Shown: positions 47,083 through 57,539 of the stretch, piece by piece
Position numbering within the stretch: position 1 is the stretch's first letter
Layout: each line of letters opens with the position of its first letter
Assembly (NCBI GenBank): GCA_007922225.1
Contig: ML679989.1
Location: 19,675,570-19,739,569 of the forward strand
Origin: Emydura subglobosa
Taxonomy: Eukaryota > Chordata > Testudines > Chelidae
Reading direction: 5' to 3'
Length of the DNA: 64,000 nt
Made by a program: the position numbers and the translations under genes
The notes under the pieces: generated by a model
Databases searched by the model: none
What the model was told of the DNA's origin: nothing
Seen by the model: the letters and a program-made list of their open reading frames with translations, nothing else

Positions 47083-47705
47083 TGTGGTGCTCCCCAGGGG
47101 TTCCCAGAGCTGTGAGACACCTTGCTACCCCCTGCCCTTAGCGTGAGGAAGCCATGTCTGCGCTGCCAGAGGTCAGCTCTCCTACTCCCCCAGCAAAGGC
47201 AACACAAGCCCTGCCCTCTAGGCCTCCCAGGCCCTTCTGTCATTCTACAGGTTAGAGAAAGGGCACATCCGCCCTCCAAGTGTCTCCCTGGAGTGCCCCG
47301 GCCCTGGTCCATGAGACACTCACAGTATTCACAGATTCACTGGCTCCAAAGAAACAGTGCATCCCCGCTGACCTGTTACACTCCAGATCACTGCTCCACT
47401 TAACATCCCCCACTTAGATGTGTTTATCATGAAACCGAGTATACATTTATTTAACAAAGTATGGAGCAGCAAGTAGGAGTATTGGAAACAAGTGGTTACC
47501 TATGAAAACCATAATAACACGCATGCTAGAGCCTAGACTTAATTAACGAGATCCTCTCATGTCTAAACAAATTACGACTCACCCAAAAATCCTTGCAGCA
47601 TTTTACAGCCAGGCTGGTTGGGACCCTTCTTTCATGAGACAGACATGCTGTCAGCTTGCCTCTTAGGTGAAGTGGTTTTTGCCCGTGCCCCCTACCCCCA
47701 CCACA
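47083..47705 (-). mobile_element. LTR, probably the 3' LTR of a degraded provirus, 623 bp
   Basis: On the minus strand it begins TGTGGTGGGGGTAGGG (plus-strand end at 47705) and ends GGGGAGCACCACA (plus-strand start at 47083), so the termini are inverted TGTGGTG/CACCACA. An AATAAA signal lies at 47447-47452 in minus orientation. It is followed by GTGGGGGATGTTAAGTGGAG, a typical LTR region. The flanking 5-mers do not match (GGCTA left, GACCC right), which fits a 3' LTR still attached to internal sequence on its high-coordinate side instead of a solo LTR. A short purine-rich AAATAAAGGATGGG precedes it as a possible polypurine tract. Confidence 0.7.
47447..47452 (-). terminator. LTR polyadenylation signal AATAAA
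   Basis: AATAAA on the minus strand about 255 bp into the LTR, followed by a GTATACTCGG-containing stretch. Position fits the end of R. Confidence 0.5.
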
Positions 47706-49304
47706 GACCCATCCTTTATTTTATTCAAAACAGGACAACCTCTGCTGTTTGTTTCATCTAATAGATGTTCCTCATTGTAGATTTCACGTTCTCCTTTTTT
47801 GCCTTTGGCTCAGTATGCAAGTAGGCCCACAGTGTGAGGCCCACGATGCACAGTACACAAATGGCCAGACAGGCAGAAAGGTGCCTTTTACCTCCTGCCT
47901 GAAAGGAACCTGAGCTTTGGGTGCTCCTAGTTCAAACTGGATTCTCGGGGGACCAACAGACAAAGAAAGGGTTTTTGGCTAAATAGCCTCGTTTTAAACA
48001 GGCTCAGGGCCTTCTTCCTGATCAGGGTTGGAAGGACTGGGCCTCCTGAGGCCCCATAAGACCGTGTGCTAGTTCTGAGCTGAGGCTGTAGTGAATTTGT
48101 GACTACAAAAGAGACCTTTTTGAGGGGTTTGAAGGACTCACCTGCCAGAACCCACATTGGAGACAGTTGGGAGGAACTCTGATAACTTTTGCTTTGACCT
48201 TAAGAATAAAATAGTCTTGCACAGGATGTTCTGTGGGGTATCTTATAAATGTAGCAATTACACCTATTAACCATCTCTGAAGCAGGCAAGCTGTCTGTGC
48301 TGGGAATAACAGAGTGAAAACAGGGAACTGTTTGGCCTGGAAATACCCTGGTGAGAAGGGAAAGAGATGCGTGTCTCCACCCAAGAAAGTCAACATTCGG
48401 GGACCCAGCAGCCTGAGTGCATGTACTACAGAAGGGAATACATGTCCAGTTGCCCTGAACTGTGACAGAAGGCAATGGGAATTCTGCCGCTGCTTCCCTA
48501 GGGTTATGATTTGAGAACACCCAAAGGTCAAAACTTTTTTAACTGATGTGATCGTTAGCATTAATTTGGGATTAGGGGAAAATAATGAATTGAACTTTGG
48601 GCCAGTTGTATTTGGGACACAAATCAACAATCCAGAAAAGAGGTGGTTTCTGAGAGCAACACTAGTTACTAATAAGCTTGTTCCCATCATGTGGAAAAGT
48701 GAAACTGCCCTGTATATAATTATCAAACAAAAACAACATGGAGTGACAGTGAAGGTGATGGTGGGACACACCCAATTGTCGATAATGTTCTCCTTCATTC
48801 CCTGGAGCTTTCATTTCATCCAGCTCACACTCCAACACACAACCTTAACGGTGACCACATAGGCTTTTATAACGACAGAGGGGCGCATGGGACTGTCACA
48901 TACTTCATGTACTTGAGACGTGATTCGGTCTTAGGACTGCTGGACTCAATTAAATTGTTGGTGGGAGTTGGGGTACATACAGCTTTAGGATATGGAGGTG
49001 GTGGTCCCCCTTGCCCAGTATAAACAAACGTTTCCAACTGTGCCAATGTGGGTTGGGTCACATGCGACTGTGACAGCTGCATTGTGGATATCACCAAGGA
49101 TTGAACTGATGTTCTCCAGAAATCATAGCCTGGGTCCTCAAAATTTGTCCTAGAGAACCAGCATATTGAGCAGTGATTTGGCACAGACTCACACCCTTCA
49201 TTGTTGCGCCTGGGGATCAGGGGAGGCACATAGATATACACCGACCAGCGAGTTACTGGAGCTAAATGGGAGACAAACATGCAAGACATATTGTAAGGAT
49301 TCAC
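47706..49304 (-). pseudogene. Probable retroviral 3' gene region (env-like), broken
   Basis: Upstream of the 3' LTR in minus orientation lie successive long minus-strand open frames: 145 codons (49304-48867), 231 codons (48798-48103) and 76 codons (48157-47927). A final short frame, about 47890-47770, reads a hydrophobic segment (ACLAICVLCIVGLTLWAYL) followed by a basic tail and a stop just before the LTR. A membrane anchor plus short tail abutting the 3' LTR is where an envelope protein would end, which is why I suggest env. I do not see a confident CXXC, CX6CC or fusion peptide, so the identity is uncertain. Frames are shifted relative to one another. No pol was found further upstream. Confidence 0.4.
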
Positions 49305-49675
49305 TCCATACTGTACAGATTATCCTAGTTCTTAAGTACAAAATCTGTTACATGGTTCTTTCATTGTGCGAATCACATGCAAACAAGCCACCCGGCCTGG
49401 CTCAGCATCACAGTCTGAGCCATTTGAGCTCTAGCCAACTTGCTTAGCTCCCTGACTGTTTGAGCTAGAGGAGTAAATGCTGCCCCCTTTTAAGGCCAAC
49501 CACTGCAGAAGCTGACAAACAGTTTCCCAGTGGGTTACAGAACTATTTACCAGTCAGCACTCTGAATACAGATGATCAAGAATTAAATGTTGGATTTGTT
49601 CCCTGGCACTGGAAGCGGAGTGTGGTTTATGGTGGTTAGAGATAGGGTAACCAAAGCTGGCTTAGCCATTCTGAA
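49305..49675. other. No gene recognised
   Basis: Possible further upstream part of the degraded provirus, but nothing viral is recognised. Confidence 0.35.
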
Positions 49676-49760
49676 AGGCAGTGTGGTGCAGTGGGTAATG
49701 GGCATGTGTTTTGTCGGAGACCTGGGCTGTGGCCTGCTGTAAACTTGAATAAGCTCTCTG
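49676..49760 (+). mobile_element. tRNA-derived SINE head, fragment
   Basis: GCAGTGTGGTGCAGTGGGTA, ATGGGCATGTGTTTTG and GGAGACCTGGGCTGTGG look like the head of a MIR-like SINE with the B box decayed. The body is not recognisable. Confidence 0.4.
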
Positions 49761-50087
49761 CGGCGTTATTTTAAGAATAAGGAGTAGTTTCAGCAGTTCT
49801 CCCCTAGTTGCCTTCTAGGCTGGATTTCATGACTGTCGTCAAAACTAAATAAATTGCATGGGCATTTAAACAGCACTAAGAAGAGGTAAGATTAGATCTC
49901 CTCTTCTGGGGCTTAGAGAACTGTCCCCTAAGCACCAGGAGTATTTTGTAAATGTGTATTTTAGCTTGCCCACAAGCTAGTGACAGTGTTCATGCCCCAG
50001 CAGATCTGTTGTTTGTGAAATTCAACTAGGTCAGCTTGGCTGTAAAGTTATGAGAGACCCTGTAGCAAACACACCCCATGTATAACT
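49761..50087. other. No gene recognised
   Basis: Nothing recognisable between the SINE head and the next MITE. Confidence 0.4.
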
Positions 50088-50225
50088 AGGGGCTTGTCTT
50101 CACTTACCTCGGAGATTCAGCGGCAGTCGACCGGAGTTACACAGGCTATGCAAAAAACTTGCGTAACTCCCGTCGACTTCTCTGCTTCTGTTCTGCGTGC
50201 CGTCTTCACTGCACTGCGCCGATTA
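50088..50225. mobile_element. Short MITE with palindromic core
   Basis: The left end GGGGCTTGTCTTCACTTACC and right end GTGCCGTCTTCACTGCACTG frame an inner inverted repeat, AGTCGACCGGAGTTACACAG against GCGTAACTCCCGTCGACT. This resembles a small reptile MITE whose copies fold into a hairpin. Confidence 0.7.
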
Positions 50226-50924
50226 TTTCCCCACTAACTGGTCTGTATAAAGCCTGCCTCTTCCTGAGATGGACTCAGGAACAGGGAGTTGAACACCACT
50301 AAGCTTCACCTGTGACCCTTGGCTAACTTTCCCAGAAAACCTCCTTTCAGTATGACATCACTCATGCTGATCCCTTTTTAGAACATGTACATCTGATCAG
50401 TCCTTGGAGTTACTGTACTTAGAGACATGTATTGTTTTTCCATTTAGGGTAAGCATTCTAACATCTGCACAGCAAACTGCCCTTGAATGATGTGAGGATT
50501 AAAAGAGTCAAATGGCTCCTTTTATCTCTATTTGCTTGAAGGTTAGAGAGGAAAAGAGGCTCTGCCACTTGACTACATGATACTTGCAAGCCGGCGCATT
50601 GGAACAATTTTTAGTAGCAGTTCTGAAAGCAGAAACCATGTATTTGGTTGTTATTACTACCGCACCCTCAGCACCCCTCGTTCCAGCACCCCTTCATGCA
50701 AGCAACAGGAGGTGTTACCATATGGTGTGGTAACAAGGATCACTGCCTTTCACCCTGGTTCCACTCACAAGATGGAAAGAGACACACTCTTGATTCTCAT
50801 TGCACTAGGAGGCTAAATAGAGCTGGGTGAATCATGGATTTTTTGGTCCGCTGGCAATTCTGTAAAATTAAAAATAATTTCCGGTTGAACCAAAAATGTA
50901 AGTCAGTCACCTGAAGCAGTGTTT
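50226..50924. other. No gene recognised
   Basis: Short chance frames only. Confidence 0.4.
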
Positions 50925-51115
50925 CTCAACCTTTCCAGGCTACTGTACCCCTTCCAGGAGGCTGATTTGTCTTGCATGACCAAAGTTTCACCTCACTTAA
51001 AAACTACTTGCTTACAAAATCAGACATAAAAATACAAAAGTATCACAGCACACTATTACTACAACATTGCTTGCTTTCTCATTTTTACCATATAATTATA
51101 AAATAAATCACAACT
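50925..51115 (+). mobile_element. hAT-like DNA element fragment, 5' end
   Basis: Begins CAGTGTTTCTCAACCTTTCC and continues GCTACTGTACCCCTTCCAGG, GTTTCACCTCACTTAAAAAC, TACTTGCTTACAAAATCAGA and AAATACAAAAGTATCACAGC. I recognise this as the left part of an abundant non-autonomous reptile element. The expected right end (GGTTGAGAACCACTG) is absent, so it is truncated near 51115. Confidence 0.65.
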
Positions 51116-51703
51116 CCCTTCAGTTTGAAGCCTGCGGCCATAATTGTCTTTAGGAGCTGTGCCACGTTCAATTTAGAAGAAATGCATCTAAGCTGGTGGA
51201 ACGGTTTTGTGCACTGCTAAAGCGTATGATCTTGGAGGCAGTGACTGGGTTTGTCGATCACTCATGGTGTCACAACTAGCAAAGAACTAACACTACAAGC
51301 CGTTGTAAATGGCTTTTAAGGTCCTAACAATATTGGTCAGAATGTTTTCTTTAAAGCCTTGCCTGTCTGCCTAGTCTTTGTTTTAAAGTCTCGCTTCACG
51401 CATATGCATCTCAAGTTTATTCTTCCCAGTTCTCTTTATCCACTTCATCCTCTGAAGAGGGCTGTCAAAAGCAAATAAAAGAATAGGCTTTAAATTGTTC
51501 ACGGCGATAATTTAAAAATAAAAAAGGTCACTCATCTGTGTCTGAATCATAATAATCACCCCCCAGCAGCCATGCCATCAGGCATCGTCTGTCTCTCCAT
51601 ATCAGCTGTCTCTGATCCCTGTTATTACAAAGGAACATAGAGATGTATTTTAATCCTTATAATTGTACATCAGTTTCTTTTTGAATGCTCTTGGCTGTCT
51701 CAC
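51116..51703. other. No gene recognised
   Basis: AT-rich stretch with short frames only. Confidence 0.4.
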
Positions 51704-51788
51704 CTCGTCATGTGATTCTGGCTCAGACTGCTCCCCCTCTGATGGCAACTCACCACAGACCCTAGCTGTAATCCTGGATGGCCCTGAC
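51704..51788 (-). other. Possible internal exon (weak)
   Basis: On the minus strand a strong acceptor (TTTGTCAAATCACCAG then GTCAGG) and a strong donor (CATGACGAG then GTGAGA) bracket 85 nt that are open in one frame, with the peptide CGELPSEGEQSEPESHDE. The acidic, polar peptide is not recognised. The frame does not join in phase with the other exon-like block at 52207-52408, which argues against them being neighbouring exons. Confidence 0.2.
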
Positions 51789-51978
51789 CTGGTGATTTGA
51801 CAAAAACAAGAAGAGCACATTTTCAATTTGTAATGGTAATCATATTTTTCAAAAACCATGGAAAAAGATGTCAGTTGCTTTGCTGTGACAGTATTGCCAC
51901 CTGACCATGCATTGTGGGCTACAGCCTGCCTGTCGGCTCGCCATCTCTGATGAGCTGCCACGGCTGCCACGGCTCTGT

Positions 51979-52115
51979 ATATAGGTTGCGTATGTAGGCT
52001 GTGTGTATAGGTTGCGTATGTAGGCTGTGTGTATAGGTTGCATATGTAGGCTGTGTGTATAGGTTGCGTATGTAGGCTGTGTGTATAGGTTGCGTATGTA
52101 GGCTGTGTGTATAGG
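51979..52115. repeat. Minisatellite, 26-bp unit, about 5.3 copies
   Basis: The unit GTATAGGTTGCGTATGTAGG plus CTGTGT is repeated head to tail with one substitution (TTGCATATG in the third copy). Because 26 is not a multiple of three, three units give a 26-residue peptide period, and every minus-strand frame reads the same cycle (TQPIHTAYIRNLY then TQPTYATYTHSLH). Hence two long overlapping minus-strand frames pass through it without stops. This is a property of the repeat, not evidence for a gene. Confidence 0.95.
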
Positions 52116-52206
52116 CTCTTCTTCCTTCCTCTCCTAAACAAAATATAAATATATTTAGCCTCTTATAATTTTGCAACTTGTTATAAAATAATATAGGGTG
52201 GCTTAC

Positions 52207-52408
52207 TTCTGTCCTCGACTCTATATGTTCCATAGCTGACAATACATCTCTCCACACCCTATCCTGATGCATTTTTACATCCTTTTCCTCATTTTCAACC
52301 AGTGATGACCTCATGGTATCTTCCTGGTTCTTTGGTTCAATTTCTGGTTGAAAGCCAGGGTTCATTATTGGCGATGCCTCTTCATTGAAGTCAGTGGAGA
52401 CAGGTTCT
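52207..52408 (-). other. Possible internal exon (weak)
   Basis: On the minus strand an acceptor (GCGTGTTCTGCAG) and donor (GACAGAA then GTAAGC) bracket about 202 nt open in one frame. The peptide is acidic and unrecognised, with FNEEASPIMNPGFQPEIEPK near its start and DRVWRDVLSAMEHIESRTE at its end. Upstream the same frame stays open to 52533. It might be an exon of an unknown gene or of an old transposon-derived gene. The ORF that spans it is lengthened artificially by the minisatellite. Confidence 0.25.
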
Positions 52409-52533
52409 CTGCAGAACACGCACAGGTGTAAAAGCATAGCAGCAATATGATCAAAAGAGGATTCTGAATCCAGCCCAGTCCTTGACTTCAAAATCTGCCA
52501 TGTCAGGGTAGCAGAGGTTTCACTCCTCTCCAC

Positions 52534-53325
52534 TGAAAATCATCCAGTGGACAGGCAACCAACCCTTCCACCAGAGGTCTTGCTAGGCATAGGCGAGCTA
52601 GGCAGCTGCATAGGGTGACAGATTTCTGAGGGGAAGCAGATTCCAGGATCTCCCCTGGTTCCTTCCATGGGTGGTGGGGGATGAGGCTGGCAGGGCTGGC
52701 TGGGGAGGGAACAGCTGCCAGATGGGGCTCCAAGAAGCAGAAAGCAGCCCCCTGCCAGCTCTGCCAGGAGAAGTGTTCCCATCCCCTCCCAGCCACTCCC
52801 TGCCCAGGTAAAATCGCAGCTGTGGTTGTGGCACTGAGCGGGTCGGAGCTGCTCCATGTAGCACTGTGAGTACTGGGCGGGCTTCAGTCACAAATGGGGT
52901 GACCTGTTCGGCTCCTTACTGGTCCCCAGCTTGCATCTGCCTCTCCGCACCCACCTGGGCTCCACTGCCCGGCCCTGCCCCAGACGCTGCCCTGGACTTT
53001 CACTGGGCCATCCCATGCTACCAGCCCGTCAGCAAGGAACGCACCTGGGAAGGTGCAGAGGTCAGACGGGGGGAGTGGGAAGGGAGCGGGGGCTGTGAGC
53101 TCGGATGAACTGGGAGGGTGGACGGTGGAGGGTGAGGGGTGCCCGGGTCCTATTGTGGCTGAGTTGAGCAGCTCCAGGGGAAAGAGTTGCGGCTGGGGAG
53201 CGGGTCCTCAACCCCAGGGGATGGCAGGTTCTGGGAGGCAGATTGGGGAGCGGGGTGGAGGAGTCCAGGGGAGGATGGCAGGTGGTGAAAGGGGTGCAGG
53301 TCACTGTTACAAACTTCTAAGAACA
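52534..53325. other. No gene supported; GC-rich
   Basis: Several frames of 60-105 codons overlap on both strands in GC-rich DNA. The stretch near 52575-52640 (AGGCGAGCTAGGCAGCTGCA, GGGTGACAGATTTCTGAGGG) resembles a fragment of an unnamed reptile repeat. Confidence 0.4.
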
Positions 53326-53770
53326 TAAGAATGGCCATTCCGGGTCAGACTAATAGCAGTCCTCCTAGCTCAGTATCCTCTGCTCCGACAGTGGCCAGTG
53401 CCAGATAGTTCACAGGGAGTGAACAGAACAGGGCAATTTATTGCATGATCCAGCCCCTGTCGTCCAGTCCCAGCTTCTGGCTGTCAGAGGTTTAGGGACA
53501 CCCAGAGTATAGGGTTGCATCTCCGACCATCCTGCTTAACACCCATTGATGGACCCGTCCTCCATGAACTTATCTAGTTCTTTTTTGAGCCCCATTATAC
53601 TTTTGGCCTTCACAGCATCCCGGGGCAATGAGTTCCACAGTGACTGCACGTTATGTGAAGAAGTACGTCCTTTTCCTTGTTTTAAACCTGCTGCCTATTA
53701 ACGTCCTTGGGTGTCCCCTGCTTCTTGTGTTATGTGAAGAGGTAAATGACCCCTATTCATTTTCTCTAAG
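53326..53770 (-). mobile_element. CR1 LINE 3' fragment
   Basis: In the plus direction it begins AACATAAGAATGGCCATTCC and GGGTCAGACTAATAGCAGTC, the complement of the CR1 3' end, continues CCAGTGCCAGATAGTTCAC and GGGAGTGAACAGAACAGGGC, then the C-terminal RT relic ACGTTATGTGAAGAAGTACG. This is the same subfamily as the tails at 4.2, 23.15 and 39.9 kb, in opposite orientation. Confidence 0.85.
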
Positions 53771-53889
53771 GGACCAAGAGGGGGGTGGCACACTCTGCCT
53801 TACACCTCCAGAGGAAGAGGCCTTTAAAACAAGTTACCACTGGGTACCTCGTGCGGCCCTTCTGTGTACACAGAGGATTGCAATCACTT

Positions 53890-54360
53890 GGGCTAGGAAC
53901 GTGGGGCTAGATTCACAAGGCAGACTTAGGTGCCTAAGTCCAACATTGAGGCACCACTGGCATTCCCCAAACCATCGCTCAGCTGCCACCTAGGTCTGCC
54001 GGCACCTCTGCTTCCACCATTAGCATCCTCAGGGCGCCTAGACCTGCACACAGCTGCCCACGTCCACCGAGCTGGTGCTGATTCACACCTGAGCCCCAGG
54101 CGATTTACAACCGAGGTATTCCTCTACCTCGCTTATCTTGGGGGCCCGATCCAGCAGGCCTGTTTATCACACGGCTCACCCCACAACACACACACACACA
54201 CATGTGCCCACACACCATAACCCCGTGGTTAGCATACTGAACCAGGAGCTGGAGAATACAGGGTCCAATTCCCACTCTGCCTCCTGCTGAGCTGGGATTT
54301 AATGACTGGCCTCCTGCTTCCGAGAGAGGGCCTAGACCCCCAGACCATGGGGCATTTGCA
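53890..54360. mobile_element. Composite repeat with tRNA-like head, copy in reverse order
   Basis: Begins GGGCTAGATTCACAAGGCAG and ACTTAGGTGCCTAAGTCCAA. The stretch 53930-54010 (CAACATTGAGGCACCACTGG, CTCAGCTGCCACCTAGGTCT) matches the reverse complement of 60195-60305. A tRNA-like module at 54218-54282 (CCCCGTGGTTAGCATACTGA, GGGTCCAATTCCCACTC) carries A- and B-box relics. A (CA)n stretch lies just before it. Confidence 0.55.
54184..54202. repeat. (CA)n microsatellite
   Basis: About nine uninterrupted CA units followed by ATGTGCCCACACACC. Likely polymorphic. Confidence 0.85.
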
Positions 54361-54590
54361 GGTGGGTCTTTTCATCCTCTCCTCTTGTGTTTTATTAATT
54401 AAATTAGGTGCCTAACTCAAGCCCCACCCCTCCCCTCAGCATTTCCTACTGGCTGGCTTGGGCAGGCCCTGCTCAGTGTGCTGGCTTCTGGGAATCCTTT
54501 TACAGGTGCTTACCTCCGCCCGGGCTTTGTACAGGGAGTCGGGGCATCTAACTTGGGGTTGTGAATTCCATTGGGCAGCAGGGCACCTCG

Positions 54591-54892
54591 AGATATGTCT
54601 ACACTGCAAAAAAGTCCTGGCAGCAAGTCTGAGCCGGCTCAAGAGGCACATGCTAAGGCACCAAAAAGAACCAGTCAAACATTCCCGCTCAGACCGGAGC
54701 CAGGGCCTGAAACCTGGCAAGAGAGGCAGGTCTCAGAGCCCGAGCTCCAGCCCGAGCAGAAGCAAGGCTTGCGTGGTTTTTAGGCCCAGAGCATGAGCCT
54801 TGTGAGTCCAAGTCTATAGACCTGGGCTTTGAGACTCATTGTCATAGGTTTTGTGGGTTTGGTTTTGGGTTTTTTTTGCAGCATAGACATAC
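54591..54892. mobile_element. Well-preserved MITE with about 20-bp TIRs
   Basis: The left end TATGTCTACACTGCAAAAAA and the right end (reverse complement) TATGTCTATGCTGCAAAAAA match at all but two positions. The 300-bp interior contains GAGCCGGCTCAAGAGG and GCCCGAGCTCCAGCCCGAGC, as in the copy at 31.05 kb. No certain 8-bp target duplication. The overlapping open frames of 70-112 codons here are products of the MITE. Confidence 0.85.
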
Positions 54893-55765
54893 CCTCAGTC
54901 CTTCTTGTGAATTTAGCCCTTGGCTCCTTTCCCCATCACTAAATCCACTTTGTATGGGCTGGGCTTTCCTAGCCACGGTAGAGCTGAGAGTCAATGGAAC
55001 AAGAAGCTATGAGACACCATCTGTCCCCAAGAAGATGGCATCTTCCTGTCTATGAAAAGCTAGAACCTATGTGAGATACAGCCTGACAAATACTTTTGCC
55101 AGCCAGGGCCAGGCGCAAGTGTGTGTAGGAAGGAACAATTGCAGGCAATGAAGCTATAGAGCATATGACGTGTTATTAAAGGCCATGCCACGCTGGTGTC
55201 ACAGCCGAACACTGCACTCAACAGAGCCTAGTATTTATCATCTCACACAAATGAGCTGCGCAACATTTTTCCCTATATTTTTACATAAAATTGAACAGTT
55301 GTGGCAGCCTGAAACAGAGAGACCACATTGCCCTGGATTCATTGGTCTATCATGAGGCCATTACACAGCTAGACAACTCTGCATCTGGACAGGGCTTGGC
55401 AGATGCTGAAATTTCCACAAGCTGCCAAATAATCCAGGGATGACCTTGTAAAAAAAAGAAAAAATCATTCAGTTCACAGAGATGCTTCATCAGTGACCTC
55501 AAGTCCCTGGAGATCGTTAAGAACACAGCTAGGGACCTGTTAGTGACCAGGACAGTCCAGGCATCGAGATATCTCCATGACAGCTTTGTGCGGTGGGAGG
55601 AACCAGTGCTCACAGCGTTGGTACGCAGGAGCTGAGAAATGTCTGCATGTCACCAGTAGAACGTGCCAAATAATACTTATTGAGTCAACGATTCAGTGAA
55701 CTCCAGAATATGTTGGGAGGAAATTATTCAGTGAATATTTATTTTATTATTTGCGCATAATAGAC
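54893..55765. other. No gene recognised
   Basis: An 87-codon minus-strand frame at 55350-55613 contains a run of five Phe from an A-rich stretch and has no domain. Nothing else is recognised. Confidence 0.4.
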
Positions 55766-56105
55766 TCATAGGCTTTAAGGTCAGAAGGAACCAATACGAT
55801 CATCTAGTCTGACCTCCTGCACAACGAAGGTCACAGAACCTCACCCACCCACTCCAGTAATAGACTCTAACCTATGACTGAGTTTTTGAAGCCCTCAAAT
55901 AATGGGTTAAAGACTTCAAGGTACAGAGAATCCACCAGGAAGTGACCCATGCCCCATGCTGCAAAGAAAGGTGAAAAACCCCCAGGGCCTCTGCCAACCT
56001 GCCTTGGAGAAAATTCCTTCCTGACCCCAAATATGGTGATCAGCTAAACCCTGAGCATGTGGGCAAGACTCAAGAGCCATAACATAAGACCATGCTGCTT
56101 TCATT
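55766..56105 (-). mobile_element. CR1 LINE 3' fragment, distinct subfamily
   Basis: In the plus direction it starts ATAGACTCATAGGCTTTAAG, GTCAGAAGGAACCAATACG, ATCATCTAGTCTGACCTCC, the complement of a CR1 3' UTR, and continues through AGAATCCACCAGGAAGTGAC and GAGAAAATTCCTTCCTGACC. The upstream half is untranslated CR1 3' sequence. This subfamily is different from the other CR1 tails in the window. Confidence 0.8.
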
Positions 56106-57192
56106 GCCCCAATTGTTTAAGAGGTGAGTGGAAGTAAATAGCAATGCGTGGGTAGGGAGAGGGAATTAAAAAGGACCACTCCCTCTTCTAAGAATTGTTT
56201 GGTAAGGTATATCCAGACAGCTGTATTTGGAAAAAGACAGCAGCCAAAACCTGGAAGTCCTGCCCCTGGCTTCCTTCCCCCTGCATCTCTACCCTGCTGC
56301 CTTTTCAGGAGACTACAAAGTACGGAATGAAGTAGAATTTCAGTCCAATTAGGACTATTCCCAGCCACATCCCCTAGCCTGAGCTGCTACCTGGTACGTG
56401 TCCTATACCTGCAGTCTCTAATGGGTTAACAGAATGACCATCTTCCCCTATTGGTTCTGAGTAACGGGAAGTCCAAGGTGTCACTGGTTGGAAGGGAGCC
56501 AGTGCCATACATTGTTAGTCTGGGAGCCATCAAAGCTACGCTGGCTTTTGAGAACTTCACTGGGGTTTTCTTTACAATGCTGGTGTCAATAAAATGCTCA
56601 TTTTTCTTGTTCAAAGAGACAGGATCATCTGCCTCTTAGCAGAGTTTTGGCTTTTTCTGTTTTAAATCAGAGCTTTATTATAAATGCAAACCCCAAAATA
56701 CCAGTTGTTATGCTCACAATGTGTTCCTGGAAATCCTTGGAAAGGCACTTTGGCTCACAGCCCCAAAGACTCCATGTGCCAGCACAGCATTCGCAGCTAC
56801 ACACTATTCTCTGCTCAGGCAGACTTGCCATTGTCACTAGCCTGGAGGTGGTCAAAGGTTATGTCAGACCAACTTTATGTACCAGGCTGGTCTCCAAGCA
56901 TACAGCAGAGCAGCTTGGACAAGGAACCAGATAGTATTCCAGAATGGTGCTTGTTGTCACAGAGGGTAAGAGAATAAAATGGGGAGCTTCTGCAGCAAGA
57001 GGTTTAATCCAAATGCTTTACGGTTTTTGGAGAAATCATCTAATCTCCCACTTTACTATCTCTCAGCCCTTGAGGAAACCTCATTTGATCAACCACAAAC
57101 TTTTCCATTGCCAGTAGAGTTCCTGTCTGGCTGACAACTCCACATGCAGAGAAGATTTCTTTAGGAAGGTTGGGGGATTGAAAATTGATTTT
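56106..57192. other. No gene supported
   Basis: Open frames of 60-97 codons overlap on both strands between 56.1 and 57.0 kb without recognisable domains. Confidence 0.4.
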
Positions 57193-57275
57193 ATAGCTCC
57201 ATACAATTTAAGGCCAGGAGGGTCCCTTTTGATCATCTACTCTGACCTCCTGGATGACACTGCGTATCAGGTGGA
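57193..57275 (-). mobile_element. Short CR1 3'-end fragment
   Basis: ATAGCTCCATACAATTTAAG, GCCAGGAGGGTCCCTTTTGA and TCTACTCTGACCTCCTGG is the last 80 bp of a CR1 like that at 55.77 kb. Confidence 0.7.
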
Positions 57276-57290
57276 TTAATAACAATACAC

Positions 57291-57485
57291 CATAAGAATA
57301 ATACCTAAGTCTTCTATAGTGCCTTTTATCAATCGATCTCAAAGCACTTTACAAAAGACGGCACTATCATTATCCTCATTTTACATGTGGGGAAACTGAG
57401 GCACAAAGAAGTCCAATGACTTGCCTGGTCTTGGGCAAGGGACAGAACCAGGACTGGAACCCTGGTCTTGTGCCACAAAAGACGT
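57291..57485 (-). mobile_element. tRNA-derived SINE with MIR-like body, nearly complete
   Basis: In the plus direction: AGTGCCTTTTATCAATCGAT, CTCAAAGCACTTTACAAAAG, ATTATCCTCATTTTACATGT, GGGGAAACTGAGGCACAAAG, then GACTGGAACCCTGGTCTTG as inverted B box. This is the reverse complement of the same family as 15.4 kb, including the 3' end (CAAAGCACTTTA). Confidence 0.85.
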
Positions 57486-57539
57486 TGCCATCAAAACACT
57501 CACCATTGCAGCATGTAACTTTTAGCTGCAATGCCGGCT

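Noticed and set aside
51979..52115. CRISPR array
   Set aside because: The repeats are contiguous 26-bp units without spacers in a vertebrate-type genome.
51919..52533. 204-codon minus-strand frame as a repeat-containing protein gene
   Set aside because: Its length depends on the 26-bp minisatellite, which is stop-free in every frame of that strand. Only the upstream exon-like block is kept as a weak candidate.
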